Positions 8,932-16,945 of a stretch of DNA of 56,091 bases are shown here, piece by piece (position 1 is the first letter of the stretch; every line of letters begins with the position of its first letter). The stretch comes from JAAYZH01 sp964479695. GTDB taxonomy: Bacteria > Bacillota > Clostridia > Saccharofermentanales > Fastidiosipilaceae. The notes under the pieces were generated by a model. That model saw nothing but the letters and a program-made list of their open reading frames with translations. It did no database searches and was not told where the DNA came from. Location of the stretch: assembly GCA_964479695.1 (NCBI GenBank), contig CAYZSO010000015.1:1-56091 (forward strand). The letters run 5' to 3'. A program made the translations under genes and the position numbers.

Positions 8932-9929
8932 AATCTTCGACTGCACCGTCGTCTGGCAAAGCTTCTTCACCCACACAGGGACAAAGGCCTGCACAAGCAC
9001 CCAAACAAGCAGAGGGGCAAAGACCCGCAGGGCAGAATTCCTTTGGCCAAAAATTGGTCCGTTCCTTCCTAGAACCTCTAGCCTATCTGACGCCATTTCT
9101 AATTGGCTTGTTTATCTTTACGGTTTACCCGTTTGTTAACGTCATCGTTATTTCATTCAAACAAGATTATCAATTTCTGACCGATGAATTTACCAGTTTT
9201 GGTTTCAAAGCCTACGAAAAAATCTTCCAAGACCCAAACTTCATCAACGCCCTCAAAAACACCGGCCTCTACGTCCTGTGGGTCGTGCCGATTGCGATCG
9301 TCATCTCCTTGTTTTTCGCAAATTTGCTGAACCAGAAAATCCGCTTCCGCCGTTGGTTCCAAACGGCCTATTTCCTGCCAATGGTCACGTCTGTAACCGC
9401 CATTGGTTTGGTCTGGAAGTGGCTCTACAACTTCGATTACGGCCTCATTAATTTCGTAATCAAGAGCTTGGGCGGCCGCGCGATCAATTGGCTCAATGAT
9501 CCGGCCTGGAACTTCGCCGCGCTGGTGATTTATGGGATTTGGTCGATGCTGCCCTTTACGATCATTTTGCTTCTCGCGGGACTTCAGAACGTGAATCCTC
9601 AGTATTACACTGCGGCAAAAGTCGACGGAGCCGGCAGCTTCATGATCTTCCGCCGTGTTACGTTGCCTCTGCTGGCGCCGACCATTGGGCTCACGATGAT
9701 TGTCAACATTATTTCTGCATCCAAAGTATTCAGCGAACTGTTCCCGCTGTTTAATGGGAAACCGGGAGCCGCCTACAATCTCTATACGATTGTCTATTAT
9801 TTGTTTGACCAATTCTATAACAAGTGGCAATTGGATCGGGCGGCTGCGTCGGCGGTGATCCTGTTTCTGATAGTCGGCTTCTTCACACTCCTCCAACTGC
9901 TGATCCAAAAGAAATGGAACCGGGTATAA
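8928..9929 (+). CDS. ABC transporter permease, MalF/UgpA-like
   Basis: A 333-residue permease. The first 40 residues are polar and Gln/Pro/Ala-rich (KASSPTQGQRPAQAPKQAEG) and cytosolic. Six membrane segments follow, starting with YLTPFLIGLFIFTVYPFV. The EAA loop that contacts the ATPase is AAKVDGAGSFMIFRRVTLPLL. Translation is coupled to the ATPase gene by the ATGA overlap. A near-exact palindrome copy (9041) here reads in another frame (FGQ), unlike most coding copies. Confidence 0.92.
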   Translation: MKSSTAPSSGKASSPTQGQRPAQAPKQAEGQRPAGQNSFGQKLVRSFLEPLAYLTPFLIGLFIFTVYPFVNVIVISFKQDYQFLTDEFTSFGFKAYEKIFQDPNFINALKNTGLYVLWVVPIAIVISLFFANLLNQKIRFRRWFQTAYFLPMVTSVTAIGLVWKWLYNFDYGLINFVIKSLGGRAINWLNDPAWNFAALVIYGIWSMLPFTIILLLAGLQNVNPQYYTAAKVDGAGSFMIFRRVTLPLLAPTIGLTMIVNIISASKVFSELFPLFNGKPGAAYNLYTIVYYLFDQFYNKWQLDRAAASAVILFLIVGFFTLLQLLIQKKWNRV

Positions 9930-9947
9930 AACCATGAGGTGTAAAAC

Positions 9948-10766
9948 ATGACTCGAACGAAAAAATTCTTTGTCTACTTTTTCTTGATCTTAGGCGCAAT
10001 CATCATGGTTTTCCCTTTTTTCTGGATGATTCTCTCTTCACTGAAGACCGCAGCAGAAGTGAACACATCGCCGCCGACTTTCTTGCCTGCAAGACCCACA
10101 TTTGAAAATTACCTCTATGCTTTTCAGGAGGCGCCCTTTGGCCGCTACTTCTTGAATTCTCTGATTGTCACCGTTGTCACTGTGGCGATTGTGCAGGTCA
10201 CCACGATCCTGGCTGCCTTCGCCTTTAGCCGACTGCGCTTCCCGGGCCGCGACTGGATTTTCGCCTCGCTGCTGGGGTTCATGATGGTGCCCTTTGAGAT
10301 GCTGGTGATCACGAACTATCAAACGATCGTCAGCTGGGGGCTCATTGATAACTTAGCCTCCTTGATCCTGCCGTTCACCTCATCGATTTTCTACACATTT
10401 ATTCTGCGCAATTTCTTCGTCTCCATCCCGGACACGCTCTATTATTCAGCCAAAGTCGACGGCTCCTCCAACTTTCGTTATCTGGTTCGAGTGATGATTC
10501 CGCTCGCCAAGCCGGCTCTGTCAACGATTGCCCTGCTTAACGCGATCACGGTTTGGAATTCTTTCCTCTGGACTGTCCTTGTGACTAACAAAGCCGAATA
10601 CCGCACACTGCCTTTCGGACTTTATGCTTTCATGACGACGGCGGGCATCCGCTACGAGCGCCTGATGGCCGCCGCTACGATTGTCGTTTTGCCGATGGTT
10701 CTCATTTACCTGATTTTCAATAAGTACATTGTCAGCGGCGTTTCACGCGGCGGCCTTAAGGGGTAA
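9948..10766 (+). CDS. ABC transporter permease, MalG/UgpE-like
   Basis: A 272-residue permease with six predicted membrane segments and the EAA motif SAKVDGSSNFRYLVRVMIPL. It starts 18 bp after the first permease gene behind a GAGGTG site. It is the last gene of the RpiR locus and is followed within 10 bp by a long palindrome (10773-10831) that may end the transcript. Confidence 0.92.
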   Translation: MTRTKKFFVYFFLILGAIIMVFPFFWMILSSLKTAAEVNTSPPTFLPARPTFENYLYAFQEAPFGRYFLNSLIVTVVTVAIVQVTTILAAFAFSRLRFPGRDWIFASLLGFMMVPFEMLVITNYQTIVSWGLIDNLASLILPFTSSIFYTFILRNFFVSIPDTLYYSAKVDGSSNFRYLVRVMIPLAKPALSTIALLNAITVWNSFLWTVLVTNKAEYRTLPFGLYAFMTTAGIRYERLMAAATIVVLPMVLIYLIFNKYIVSGVSRGGLKG

Positions 10767-10772
10767 ATTCAG

Positions 10773-10831
10773 TTCGTCACTACATAAGTTTTGACTACAT
10801 AAGTTTAATTTTAAACTTATGTAGTGACGAA
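10773..10831. repeat. CTACATAAGTTT palindrome, nested copy (possible terminator)
   Basis: TTCGTCACTACATAAGTTT (from 10773) pairs with its exact complement ending GTGACGAA at 10831. A second copy of the left arm (ACTACATAAGTTTAA, 10794) is nested inside. It separates the transport operon from the cardiolipin synthase gene. There is no T-tract, so the terminator role is inferred from the position. Confidence 0.7.
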
Positions 10832-10874
10832 GGATCATTAAATACTCTATACTATTCCTCAATAGAAATGGGGA

Positions 10875-12317
10875 ATGACTTTGGATTTATTGCAAATTAT
10901 TCACTTGCTGATCATTATTGCGGTGGTTTTTATTGAGCATAAGAAGCCGGCGGAAGCTATGATTTGGGTGCTTTTGATTATTATTCTGCCGGTGGTCGGA
11001 CCTATTTTATATGTGATGCTGGGCAGTACGCTTGGCATTAAATTGATTCGCTTCTATCGGTCGCGGAAGCTGGAAGAGTATGCGAATGTGCCGCTTACGC
11101 GAGCTCTTGATCAGACGAAGGATGAGGGGTTTTTGGCCGACCTTCCCTTGTCACAGAAGGATAAACGGGAGATTGAGTTTAACTTGAATTACAATCAGAG
11201 TCCGTTGACTTTTGCTGAGACGGCTGATTTGTATTTGAATGGGGTCACGCACTATGAGGCGCTGTGGGCGGATATTGCGAAGGCGGAGAAACAGATCTTG
11301 GTGGAGTTTCATACAATCCATGATGATCACGTAGGACGGTCGTTTGTGGCGGCTTTGGCCAAAAAAGCAGAGGAAGGTGTCGAGGTGATGGTGCTCTATG
11401 ACTTCCTTGCGAATATCTTGTCACCGAAGAGGATGTGGGATCCGCTCATCAAAGCGGGCGGAGAGGTGCATCGGGTGAAGCCGTTCCTGACGCATTACCG
11501 CAACCACCGCAAAATTGTGGTTGTTGACGACAAAATTGCCTATATTGGTGGCATGAATATTGGTAAACAATATATTGGGGAATCAAAGAAGACCCCTTGG
11601 CGCGATACCCAAGTTCGCGTGACGGGAGAGGCGGTGGCGATTCTGCATTACCAGTTTCTGCGCGACTGGGTGACGTCGGTGAACCGGAAGACTTACCGAA
11701 ATCTCCATGATGATTTCTATATCGAGGAGCTTCACGTCGATGTGGGGAGCCCGGTTTCGGCGCTTCCGCAGCAGATTCCGTGTCAGTTTATCGTTGGTGG
11801 CGTGGACAAAGACAACGAAGCGATCAAGATTACCTATTTGAGCCTGATCCAAAACGCCAGGACGAACATTAGGATTCAATCGCCGTATTTTATTCCGGAT
11901 GCTTCGATTTTGGATGCGCTGAAAGTGGCGGCGGCTTCTGGTGTTGAGATCGAAATCATGATGCCGGGAATTAGTGCGAGTTTTTTCTTGACGCCGGTGA
12001 GCCGTTGGTATTTGGGTCAGCTCTTGCCTTTGGGTGTCAAGGTTTACATTTACGACGGCTATGTTCATGCGAAAACTTTGGTTGTCGATGATGAAATGGC
12101 GTGTATTGGCTCGGTGAATATTGATGTCCGCAGCTTGGAACTTCATGATGAAATCTGCGGTATTTTCTATGACAATCTCTTTACAGCGCGGAATATTCAG
12201 GTTTTTGAGCATGATAAACACCGCTGCCGGCCGTATACCTACGAGGATTTCCAAAACCGCAGCCTCTGGGATAAGATCAAGGAGCGCTTCTTCTTGCTGC
12301 TTGCCCCGTTGATGTGA
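10875..12317 (+). CDS. cls: Cardiolipin synthase
   Basis: A 480-residue phospholipase-D-superfamily enzyme that condenses phosphatidylglycerol to cardiolipin at the membrane. Two N-terminal membrane segments (about residues 5-20 and 28-48) come before two HKD motifs: His211-Lys213-Asp218 in HRKIVVVDD, and HAKTLVVDD near residue 395, each followed by the usual IGGMN/IGSVN. Length and layout match bacterial Cls. The ribosome binding site is weak (only GGGGA directly before the ATG), so expression may be low or the start slightly different. A near-exact palindrome (11353) encodes ALAKK. Confidence 0.93.
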   Translation: MTLDLLQIIHLLIIIAVVFIEHKKPAEAMIWVLLIIILPVVGPILYVMLGSTLGIKLIRFYRSRKLEEYANVPLTRALDQTKDEGFLADLPLSQKDKREIEFNLNYNQSPLTFAETADLYLNGVTHYEALWADIAKAEKQILVEFHTIHDDHVGRSFVAALAKKAEEGVEVMVLYDFLANILSPKRMWDPLIKAGGEVHRVKPFLTHYRNHRKIVVVDDKIAYIGGMNIGKQYIGESKKTPWRDTQVRVTGEAVAILHYQFLRDWVTSVNRKTYRNLHDDFYIEELHVDVGSPVSALPQQIPCQFIVGGVDKDNEAIKITYLSLIQNARTNIRIQSPYFIPDASILDALKVAAASGVEIEIMMPGISASFFLTPVSRWYLGQLLPLGVKVYIYDGYVHAKTLVVDDEMACIGSVNIDVRSLELHDEICGIFYDNLFTARNIQVFEHDKHRCRPYTYEDFQNRSLWDKIKERFFLLLAPLM

Positions 12318-12371
12318 GTTGGTTGGTGGTGTCGGTGTGTGGCAGTGGTTGGTGGGGTGGTGTGTGGCAGT

Positions 12372-12424
12372 GGTGTCGGTGGTGTCGGTGGTGTCGGTGG
12401 TGTCGGTGGTGTCGGTGGTGTGGC
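12372..12424 (+). repeat. 9-bp minisatellite (GGTGTCGGT)
   Basis: About six perfect head-to-tail copies of the 9-bp unit TGGTGTCGG lie directly after cls and before the palindrome at 12431. Length variation between strains would be expected. Confidence 0.9.
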
Positions 12425-12430
12425 AGTGGT

Positions 12431-12470
12431 GTCGACTACATATGTTTAAAAATAAACTTATGTAGTCGAC
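12431..12470. repeat. CTACATA palindrome bounding island B
   Basis: GTCGACTACATA at the left is matched by TATGTAGTCGAC at the right, around an AT-rich centre. It marks the left edge of the composite island B and lies 3' of cls. Confidence 0.8.
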
Positions 12471-12810
12471 AGCGCATGTTTGCGGCTTATGGCTTCTGGT
12501 GTTGATTCATGAGTGTTCGAGTTTAGTTTATGAAGGAACGCGTATTTGCGGCTTATCGCTTCTGTTGCAGGTTCACAGGTGTTTGGCTTTAGCGATTAAA
12601 GGAGCGCATCGAACAAATTATGCTTCCTGGGGTAGAATTATTACATTTAATGTAATATGATTCCTTGAGTGAAAATTTTGCTGTGTTGAATTTTTATGTA
12701 GCCTATTAAATGCATCTGTTTTGGCTGAGATTGAAATTTATCTCGATACATGTTACGTAAGTGATTTATTCTGGGCCGCACTGTGCAAAACTTGCTTAGA
12801 TGGATTTTCG

Positions 12811-13046
12811 AATGTGGTTCGGATCGGGATTATTGCGACGGTTGAATGACTAACAACTAGCTCTACGAAGACTTTTACCTTCGAAACTGTGCTAATACCA
12901 GAGAATGATCCTGTCCATGTCAGTATTCATTCATCAATTTCTACCCGGAAGTCAGTAATCATTCAACCGACCTTTAAACTGGTACCATGATGCTCCCTAA
13001 AGAATAATCTTTGTCGCAAGTTTCTCGATCCGGACCAATCTGGAAA
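12811..13046 (+). repeat. 236-bp core element (copy B, inverted relative to its flanks)
   Basis: The left end contains GGATCGGGATTATTGCGAC and the right end TGTCGCAAGTTTCTCGATCC. Internal direct repeats are GTCAGTATTCATTCA (12919) and GTCAGTAATCATTCA (12951). The internal order runs left to right while the surrounding island runs right to left. Confidence 0.75.
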
Positions 13047-13355
13047 TAAGATAACAATCTCTCTAAGCTCTGAAGAGTAAATTTATAAGAAATACGCTGC
13101 CAATACCGCTCCGCCATCAAACAGTAACTACCTGAAGAACTATTTCAAGAAGAAATACGCTGCCAATACCGCACCGCCATAAGAACTCCAACAACACTTC
13201 ACCTGTGTAGTCGAAATACACCACCAAAACCGCACCGCCAGGAACGAACTGAAATAATAATTGAACATTCTGTGATAAAGAATCCTGATCAATCTCTTAC
13301 TCCAATTGTCCAATATTTCTTATCAAACTCAAACACGAATCTTACAGAAATTGCC

Positions 13356-13384
13356 TTGACATAATAATCAAATAGTCATATATT
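13356..13384 (+). promoter_or_regulatory. Promoter for the PadR gene
   Basis: TTGACA (13356-13361), a 17-bp spacer and TATATT (13379-13384) form a near-consensus sigma-A promoter. It would give a leader of about 250 nt containing simple repeats before the start codon at 13645. Confidence 0.7.
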
Positions 13385-13398
13385 CAAATTGTTGAATA
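13381..13398. promoter_or_regulatory. Candidate PadR operator
   Basis: TATTCAA-ATTG-TTGAATA is a perfect 7-bp dyad overlapping the -10 element. Binding here would block the promoter, which fits the autorepression usual for PadR proteins. Assignment to PadR is by position. Confidence 0.5.
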
Positions 13399-13500
13399 AC
13401 AAAATGACAGTAAATCTGAGGGAAACGGCTAGCAGAGCCATCGACCCGCAAACAACTAGCAGAACAATAGGCCAGTAAACAAACAGTAAAATACCCACTA

Positions 13501-13630
13501 CAACACCCAACACCCAACACCCAACACCCAACACCCAACACCCAACACAATCCCAGTCTCATCCCACTAGCAGAAACACCGCCCCACCACACCACCAACA
13601 CCAACACCACCACCACCACCACCACCAACA
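13501..13630 (+). repeat. CACCCAA and CAC/CCA microsatellites
   Basis: About six 7-bp CACCCAA units (13501-13548) and a run of CACCAA/CCACCA triplet-like units (about 13578-13630) lie in the leader of the PadR gene and end just before its ribosome binding site (AAGGAGAA). Confidence 0.85.
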
Positions 13631-13644
13631 AGGAGAACAAAACG

Positions 13645-14226
13645 ATGTCACTCAAACACGGCTTACTTGGGCTCTTAAATTACGGTTCGATGACCGGTTA
13701 TGACTTGAAGAAAACTTTTGACGATTCTCTGTCATTTTTCTGGCAGGCAAAGACAAGTCAGATATATCGTGAGCTGAATGCCATGGAGAAAGACGGTCTA
13801 CTCTCCAGTGAACACGTCATCCAGACAGACAAACCAAACAAACGCTTGTATCAAATCACCGATGCAGGACGAGAAGAACTACGCCGCTGGCTGGCAAATC
13901 CAGAAGACGATGTTGCCGCAGCGATGCAACCGAAAAGTGCATTTCTCATGCGGGTGTTCTTTGCCGGAGAAACAAGCAAAGAAGACCAACTGGCTCTACT
14001 GCGAGCTTATCGTGAGCAATGTGTGCAAGCGGGCAATTCTATGGACGTGGCATATCGCTCGATTAATGAATATGGCGAGACAGTGAACGATCAAGAAAAA
14101 TCGAAGCACTGGGGCCTGACTGCACTCTACGGGACGATCTTTTATCAAGCCGGCGCTGAATGGGCTAGCAAGGCAATCACTTTGCTTGAAGAAAACGAAG
14201 AAGATGAAGAAGATGAGCAAGAATAA
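13645..14226 (+). CDS. PadR-family transcriptional regulator
   Basis: A 193-residue regulator. The N-terminal winged helix (LLNYGSMTGYDLKKTFDDSL..., about residues 10-85) has the PadR pattern, including the wing KRLYQITDAGREELRRWL. The C-terminal helical domain of the vinyl PadR C type (about 95-180) mediates dimerisation. The Glu/Asp tail (EENEEDEEDEQE) is low complexity. A strong ribosome binding site and a promoter with an overlapping dyad lie upstream. The redox gene 34 bp downstream is the probable co-transcribed target. Confidence 0.9.
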   Translation: MSLKHGLLGLLNYGSMTGYDLKKTFDDSLSFFWQAKTSQIYRELNAMEKDGLLSSEHVIQTDKPNKRLYQITDAGREELRRWLANPEDDVAAAMQPKSAFLMRVFFAGETSKEDQLALLRAYREQCVQAGNSMDVAYRSINEYGETVNDQEKSKHWGLTALYGTIFYQAGAEWASKAITLLEENEEDEEDEQE

Positions 14227-14260
14227 GCAAGAGTGAGCAAGAGTAAGAAAGAGCGAAGAT

Positions 14261-16156
14261 ATGAAAATTCTGGTTTTGAACGGTTCACCTAAGAGTAGTC
14301 GCAGCAACACGTTGCGACTGACGAATGCCTTTTTGGAAGGGGCCGGCTGGTCCGAATCATCTGACGCCGAGCCAACCACCCAGCCAACCACCCAGCCAAC
14401 CACCCAGCCAACCACCCAGCCAACCACCCAGCCAACCACCAACACAATCGATCTAGCCAAAGCCACCATCAAACCCTGTACCGGCTGCTTTGCTTGCTGG
14501 AACAAGACCCCGGGCGAGTGCGTGATTCATGATGACATGACCCAGATTTTGCAGCAAATGTTGCAAGCAGATGTGATCATCTGGTCCTTCCCACTGTATT
14601 TCTTCAGCACGCCGGGTGGGCTGAAAAATCTCATCGACCGCCAGCTCCCTCTGAGCCTGCCATTCATGGATCGAGACACAGAAAACGGCGGGCATCCTCC
14701 GCGTTACGACCTCACTCATCAGAAGCACATCCTCATCTCCACGTGCGGTTTCTGGACCACAGAAGGAAATTATTCCGCCGTGCGTTCAATGTTTGATCAC
14801 ATGTGCGGGCAAGACCGTTACACCCTCATCACCTGTGCGCAGGGGGATCTTTTCGCCATCCCCGAGCTGCACGCGCGCACCGACGCCTATCTGGATCTCG
14901 TCCGGCAGGCAGGTGAAGAATACGCCACGGGCGGCATCGGCGGCATGGGTATCGCCGCCAAGATCAGTGACGAAACATCCGCGCAACTCGCACGTCCCCT
15001 CTATCCCAGAGCAACTTACGAAACCATGGCAGATGCGTCTTGGGGTGTGGCCAAAGCCGCCCCCACCCACCCCTCCACCTCCGCCGCTAGTAACGCAGAA
15101 ATCTCAGTTGGTCATGCAGTAGTCGCGGACGGCAAACCAGTCGACGACAGCTTTGTTTTCACCAAACAAATGGCAGCACTTTACGTTCCGGATGATAAGG
15201 AGCGTGTTCTGGAATTCCATTACACAGACATCGACAGAACCTACCAAATCCTCATGACACCCCAAGGTTCCGAAGTCATCACGGAAAATTTTCGACCATT
15301 CACAACACAGATCAAGACCCCCTACGACGTGTGGCGGCGGATTGCCCGAAATGAAATCTCCGGCAAAGACGCCATGTACGAACATCTTTACACAGTCGAA
15401 GGTGACTTCGACCTCATGCTAAATTGGGATAACTTGTTTGGTGCCGGCACGTCGTCAAGCTCAGCCACATCGTCAAGGGCCGGCACAGGAGCAGGCAACG
15501 CAACAACCAGGCAAGCAAGTGGCGGCAGAGAACAAAGCAAAACAAATATGATGATTATGCTTTTGCCGTGGATTGCGTTCTGGGTCACGATAGGGATGGA
15601 TCCGAGGCTTTGCGGCATCGTCAGTGTTGCGGCGGCTTCGCTGATGCCGCTCGGGTGGCTGAAGTATCGGACGGTCATCTATGAGCAGATCAGTATTCCG
15701 CTGGTGACTGGCCTCGGGTTGGCGGCCTTGTTTGGGGTGGATACAAGGATGCTGGCGGCCTTGAGTTACTTGTTGTTTGGGTTGATGTGGGTGGCGGGGG
15801 CTTTGGCCAAAGTCCCCTTATCCGCACACTACAGTGCTGCGAATTATGGTGGAGACAGTGCCTTCAGCAATCGGCTGTTTCTGCGCACGAACCGCATTCT
15901 GACGGCGATTTGGGGCGGGCTGTACATCCTGACGCCGATTTGGACCTATGCCTTGATGGGCACGCCGCTGGCGCCGTATACAGGCCTGATTAACTCAGTT
16001 CTGCCCGCGCTGATGGGGGTTTTCACCGCGTGGTTTCAGAAGTGGTATCCACCATATTATGCGAGGCAGCCGCATCGTGTAAGTCGTCTGAGTCGGCAAA
16101 GTGGTCCAAGCAAGCGTTCTGCGAAGTCGGGCGAGTCTGGTGGCGTGAGCTCGTAA
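14261..16156 (+). CDS. Flavodoxin-fold NAD(P)H oxidoreductase fused to SCP2-like and membrane domains
   Basis: A 631-residue fusion. Residues 1-200 form an FMN-binding flavodoxin/NADPH-dependent FMN reductase domain (ILVLNGSPKSSRSNTLRL for the phosphate loop; PCTGCFACW; FPLYFFSTPGGLKNLIDR). Within it a Pro-Thr-Thr-Gln repeat (about residues 37-60) is inserted after the first helix. Residues about 280-390 resemble an SCP2-type lipid-binding domain. The last 200 residues hold six or so membrane segments. Association with a PadR regulator suggests response to a quinone, phenolic or drug. The exact palindrome at 15801 encodes ALAK and a near copy at 15045 encodes VAKA. The domain split is by eye and the SCP2 call is moderate. 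Confidence 0.75.
   Translation: MKILVLNGSPKSSRSNTLRLTNAFLEGAGWSESSDAEPTTQPTTQPTTQPTTQPTTQPTTNTIDLAKATIKPCTGCFACWNKTPGECVIHDDMTQILQQMLQADVIIWSFPLYFFSTPGGLKNLIDRQLPLSLPFMDRDTENGGHPPRYDLTHQKHILISTCGFWTTEGNYSAVRSMFDHMCGQDRYTLITCAQGDLFAIPELHARTDAYLDLVRQAGEEYATGGIGGMGIAAKISDETSAQLARPLYPRATYETMADASWGVAKAAPTHPSTSAASNAEISVGHAVVADGKPVDDSFVFTKQMAALYVPDDKERVLEFHYTDIDRTYQILMTPQGSEVITENFRPFTTQIKTPYDVWRRIARNEISGKDAMYEHLYTVEGDFDLMLNWDNLFGAGTSSSSATSSRAGTGAGNATTRQASGGREQSKTNMMIMLLPWIAFWVTIGMDPRLCGIVSVAAASLMPLGWLKYRTVIYEQISIPLVTGLGLAALFGVDTRMLAALSYLLFGLMWVAGALAKVPLSAHYSAANYGGDSAFSNRLFLRTNRILTAIWGGLYILTPIWTYALMGTPLAPYTGLINSVLPALMGVFTAWFQKWYPPYYARQPHRVSRLSRQSGPSKRSAKSGESGGVSS
14371..14441 (+). repeat. In-frame 12-bp minisatellite
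   Basis: About six copies of GCCAACCACCCA, each adding four residues (Gln-Pro-Thr-Thr), are inserted in the flavodoxin domain of the gene at 14261. Copy changes keep the frame. Confidence 0.9.
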
Positions 16157-16657
16157 TCAAGTGCGAACTGAGGCGGAGATTTTCTCAGCGTCTTGAGGGG
16201 CGTCTTGATGGAGGTGGCCTTTGGAGCGGTCACGAGCTGCGTGGAATTCGGCCGGAATGTCGTCGTCGGTTAACGTTTCGTGGACAGCACAGGTGCCGGC
16301 TTCTCGGGCTGTTTCGTAATACCACTGCTTGTAATCCAGCATGTTGAGAGTTTGCTTCATTTGCTCGATCTGGGCGAGCATGGTGTCGCGTTGTTGATTG
16401 ATGAGGGCCAGGCGCTTCTCGATGGTGGAGTCACCTTCGTAGCACCAATCGATGAAGGTTTTGATGTCTTTGATTGACATCCCGGTCTGTTTGAGGCATT
16501 CGATGATGGAGAGCCATTCGAAATCTTCTTCTTTGAACATGCGAATCCCGCCGCCGGAACGCTCGACGAATGGAAGGAGCCCCTCCTTATCGTAGTAACG
16601 TAATGTTGAGGGTGCAACTCCCATCTTCTTGGCCATTTCACCGACTGTATAAAGCAT
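16157..16657 (-). CDS. MerR-family transcriptional regulator
   Basis: A 166-residue MerR protein. The winged helix is LYTVGEMAKKMGVAPSTLRYYDKEGLL (residues 2-28), followed by the wing (GGIRMFKEEDFEWLSIIECL) and a dimerising coiled coil (about 80-115). The short C-terminus has one Cys (EAGTCAVHET) and no clear effector domain. ATG at 16657 is chosen over an in-frame TTG at 16669 because GGAG sits seven bases upstream of it. It is divergent from the RibD-like gene, whose promoter has the long spacer and dyad typical of MerR control. The stop abuts the fusion gene on the other strand. Confidence 0.9.
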   Translation of the reverse strand: MLYTVGEMAKKMGVAPSTLRYYDKEGLLPFVERSGGGIRMFKEEDFEWLSIIECLKQTGMSIKDIKTFIDWCYEGDSTIEKRLALINQQRDTMLAQIEQMKQTLNMLDYKQWYYETAREAGTCAVHETLTDDDIPAEFHAARDRSKGHLHQDAPQDAEKISASVRT

Positions 16658-16827
16658 TGTTTTCTCCAACTTTCTCTTGTAAGGTTAAGGTTCCGAAACA
16701 AAGGGTGGGTTTCCGGAAAACATTTTCGAGTTTCGGGAAATAGTAGGGTTTCAGTGACTCAAAGAGAAGATTCTTTGAAATTACTCTGAAATACTCGAAA
16801 ATTACTCTGAAATTTTACCGTTTGCCC

Positions 16828-16858
16828 TTGACTTAAAGTTGACTTTAAGTCTTATAGT
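16828..16858 (+). promoter_or_regulatory. MerR-type promoter with 19-bp spacer
   Basis: TTGACT (16828-16833) and TATAGT (16853-16858) are separated by 19 bp. The spacer region carries the perfect dyad ACTTAAAGT-TG-ACTTTAAGT (16831-16850). This over-long spacer with a central operator is the hallmark of MerR-activated promoters, where the activator twists the DNA. It points at the RibD-like gene. Confidence 0.85.
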
Positions 16859-16945
16859 TTAAGGGAACTTGCAGAAGTGAGTGTAACGAAAATGATGTCA
16901 GAACGCAAGAGCGGGGCGTTGTAAAACAGCAAGGAGAACAGAACA

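Larger units (their letters stand above)
12431..13255 (-). repeat. Composite non-coding repeat island, copy B
   Basis: The order from the left is palindrome (12431), two 66-bp units beginning GCGGCTTAT (12482, 12548), about 190 bp of AT-rich sequence, the 236-bp core, then three units of about 62 bp with GCTGCCAATACCGC-type sequence (13091, 13154, 13215). This order is the reverse of copies A, D and E, yet the core is in the same orientation as theirs. No gene is seen. Confidence 0.75.

Noticed and set aside
12314..12505. Small Trp/Arg/Cys-rich protein after cls
   Set aside because: It is a translation of the GGTGTCGGT minisatellite and the following palindrome.
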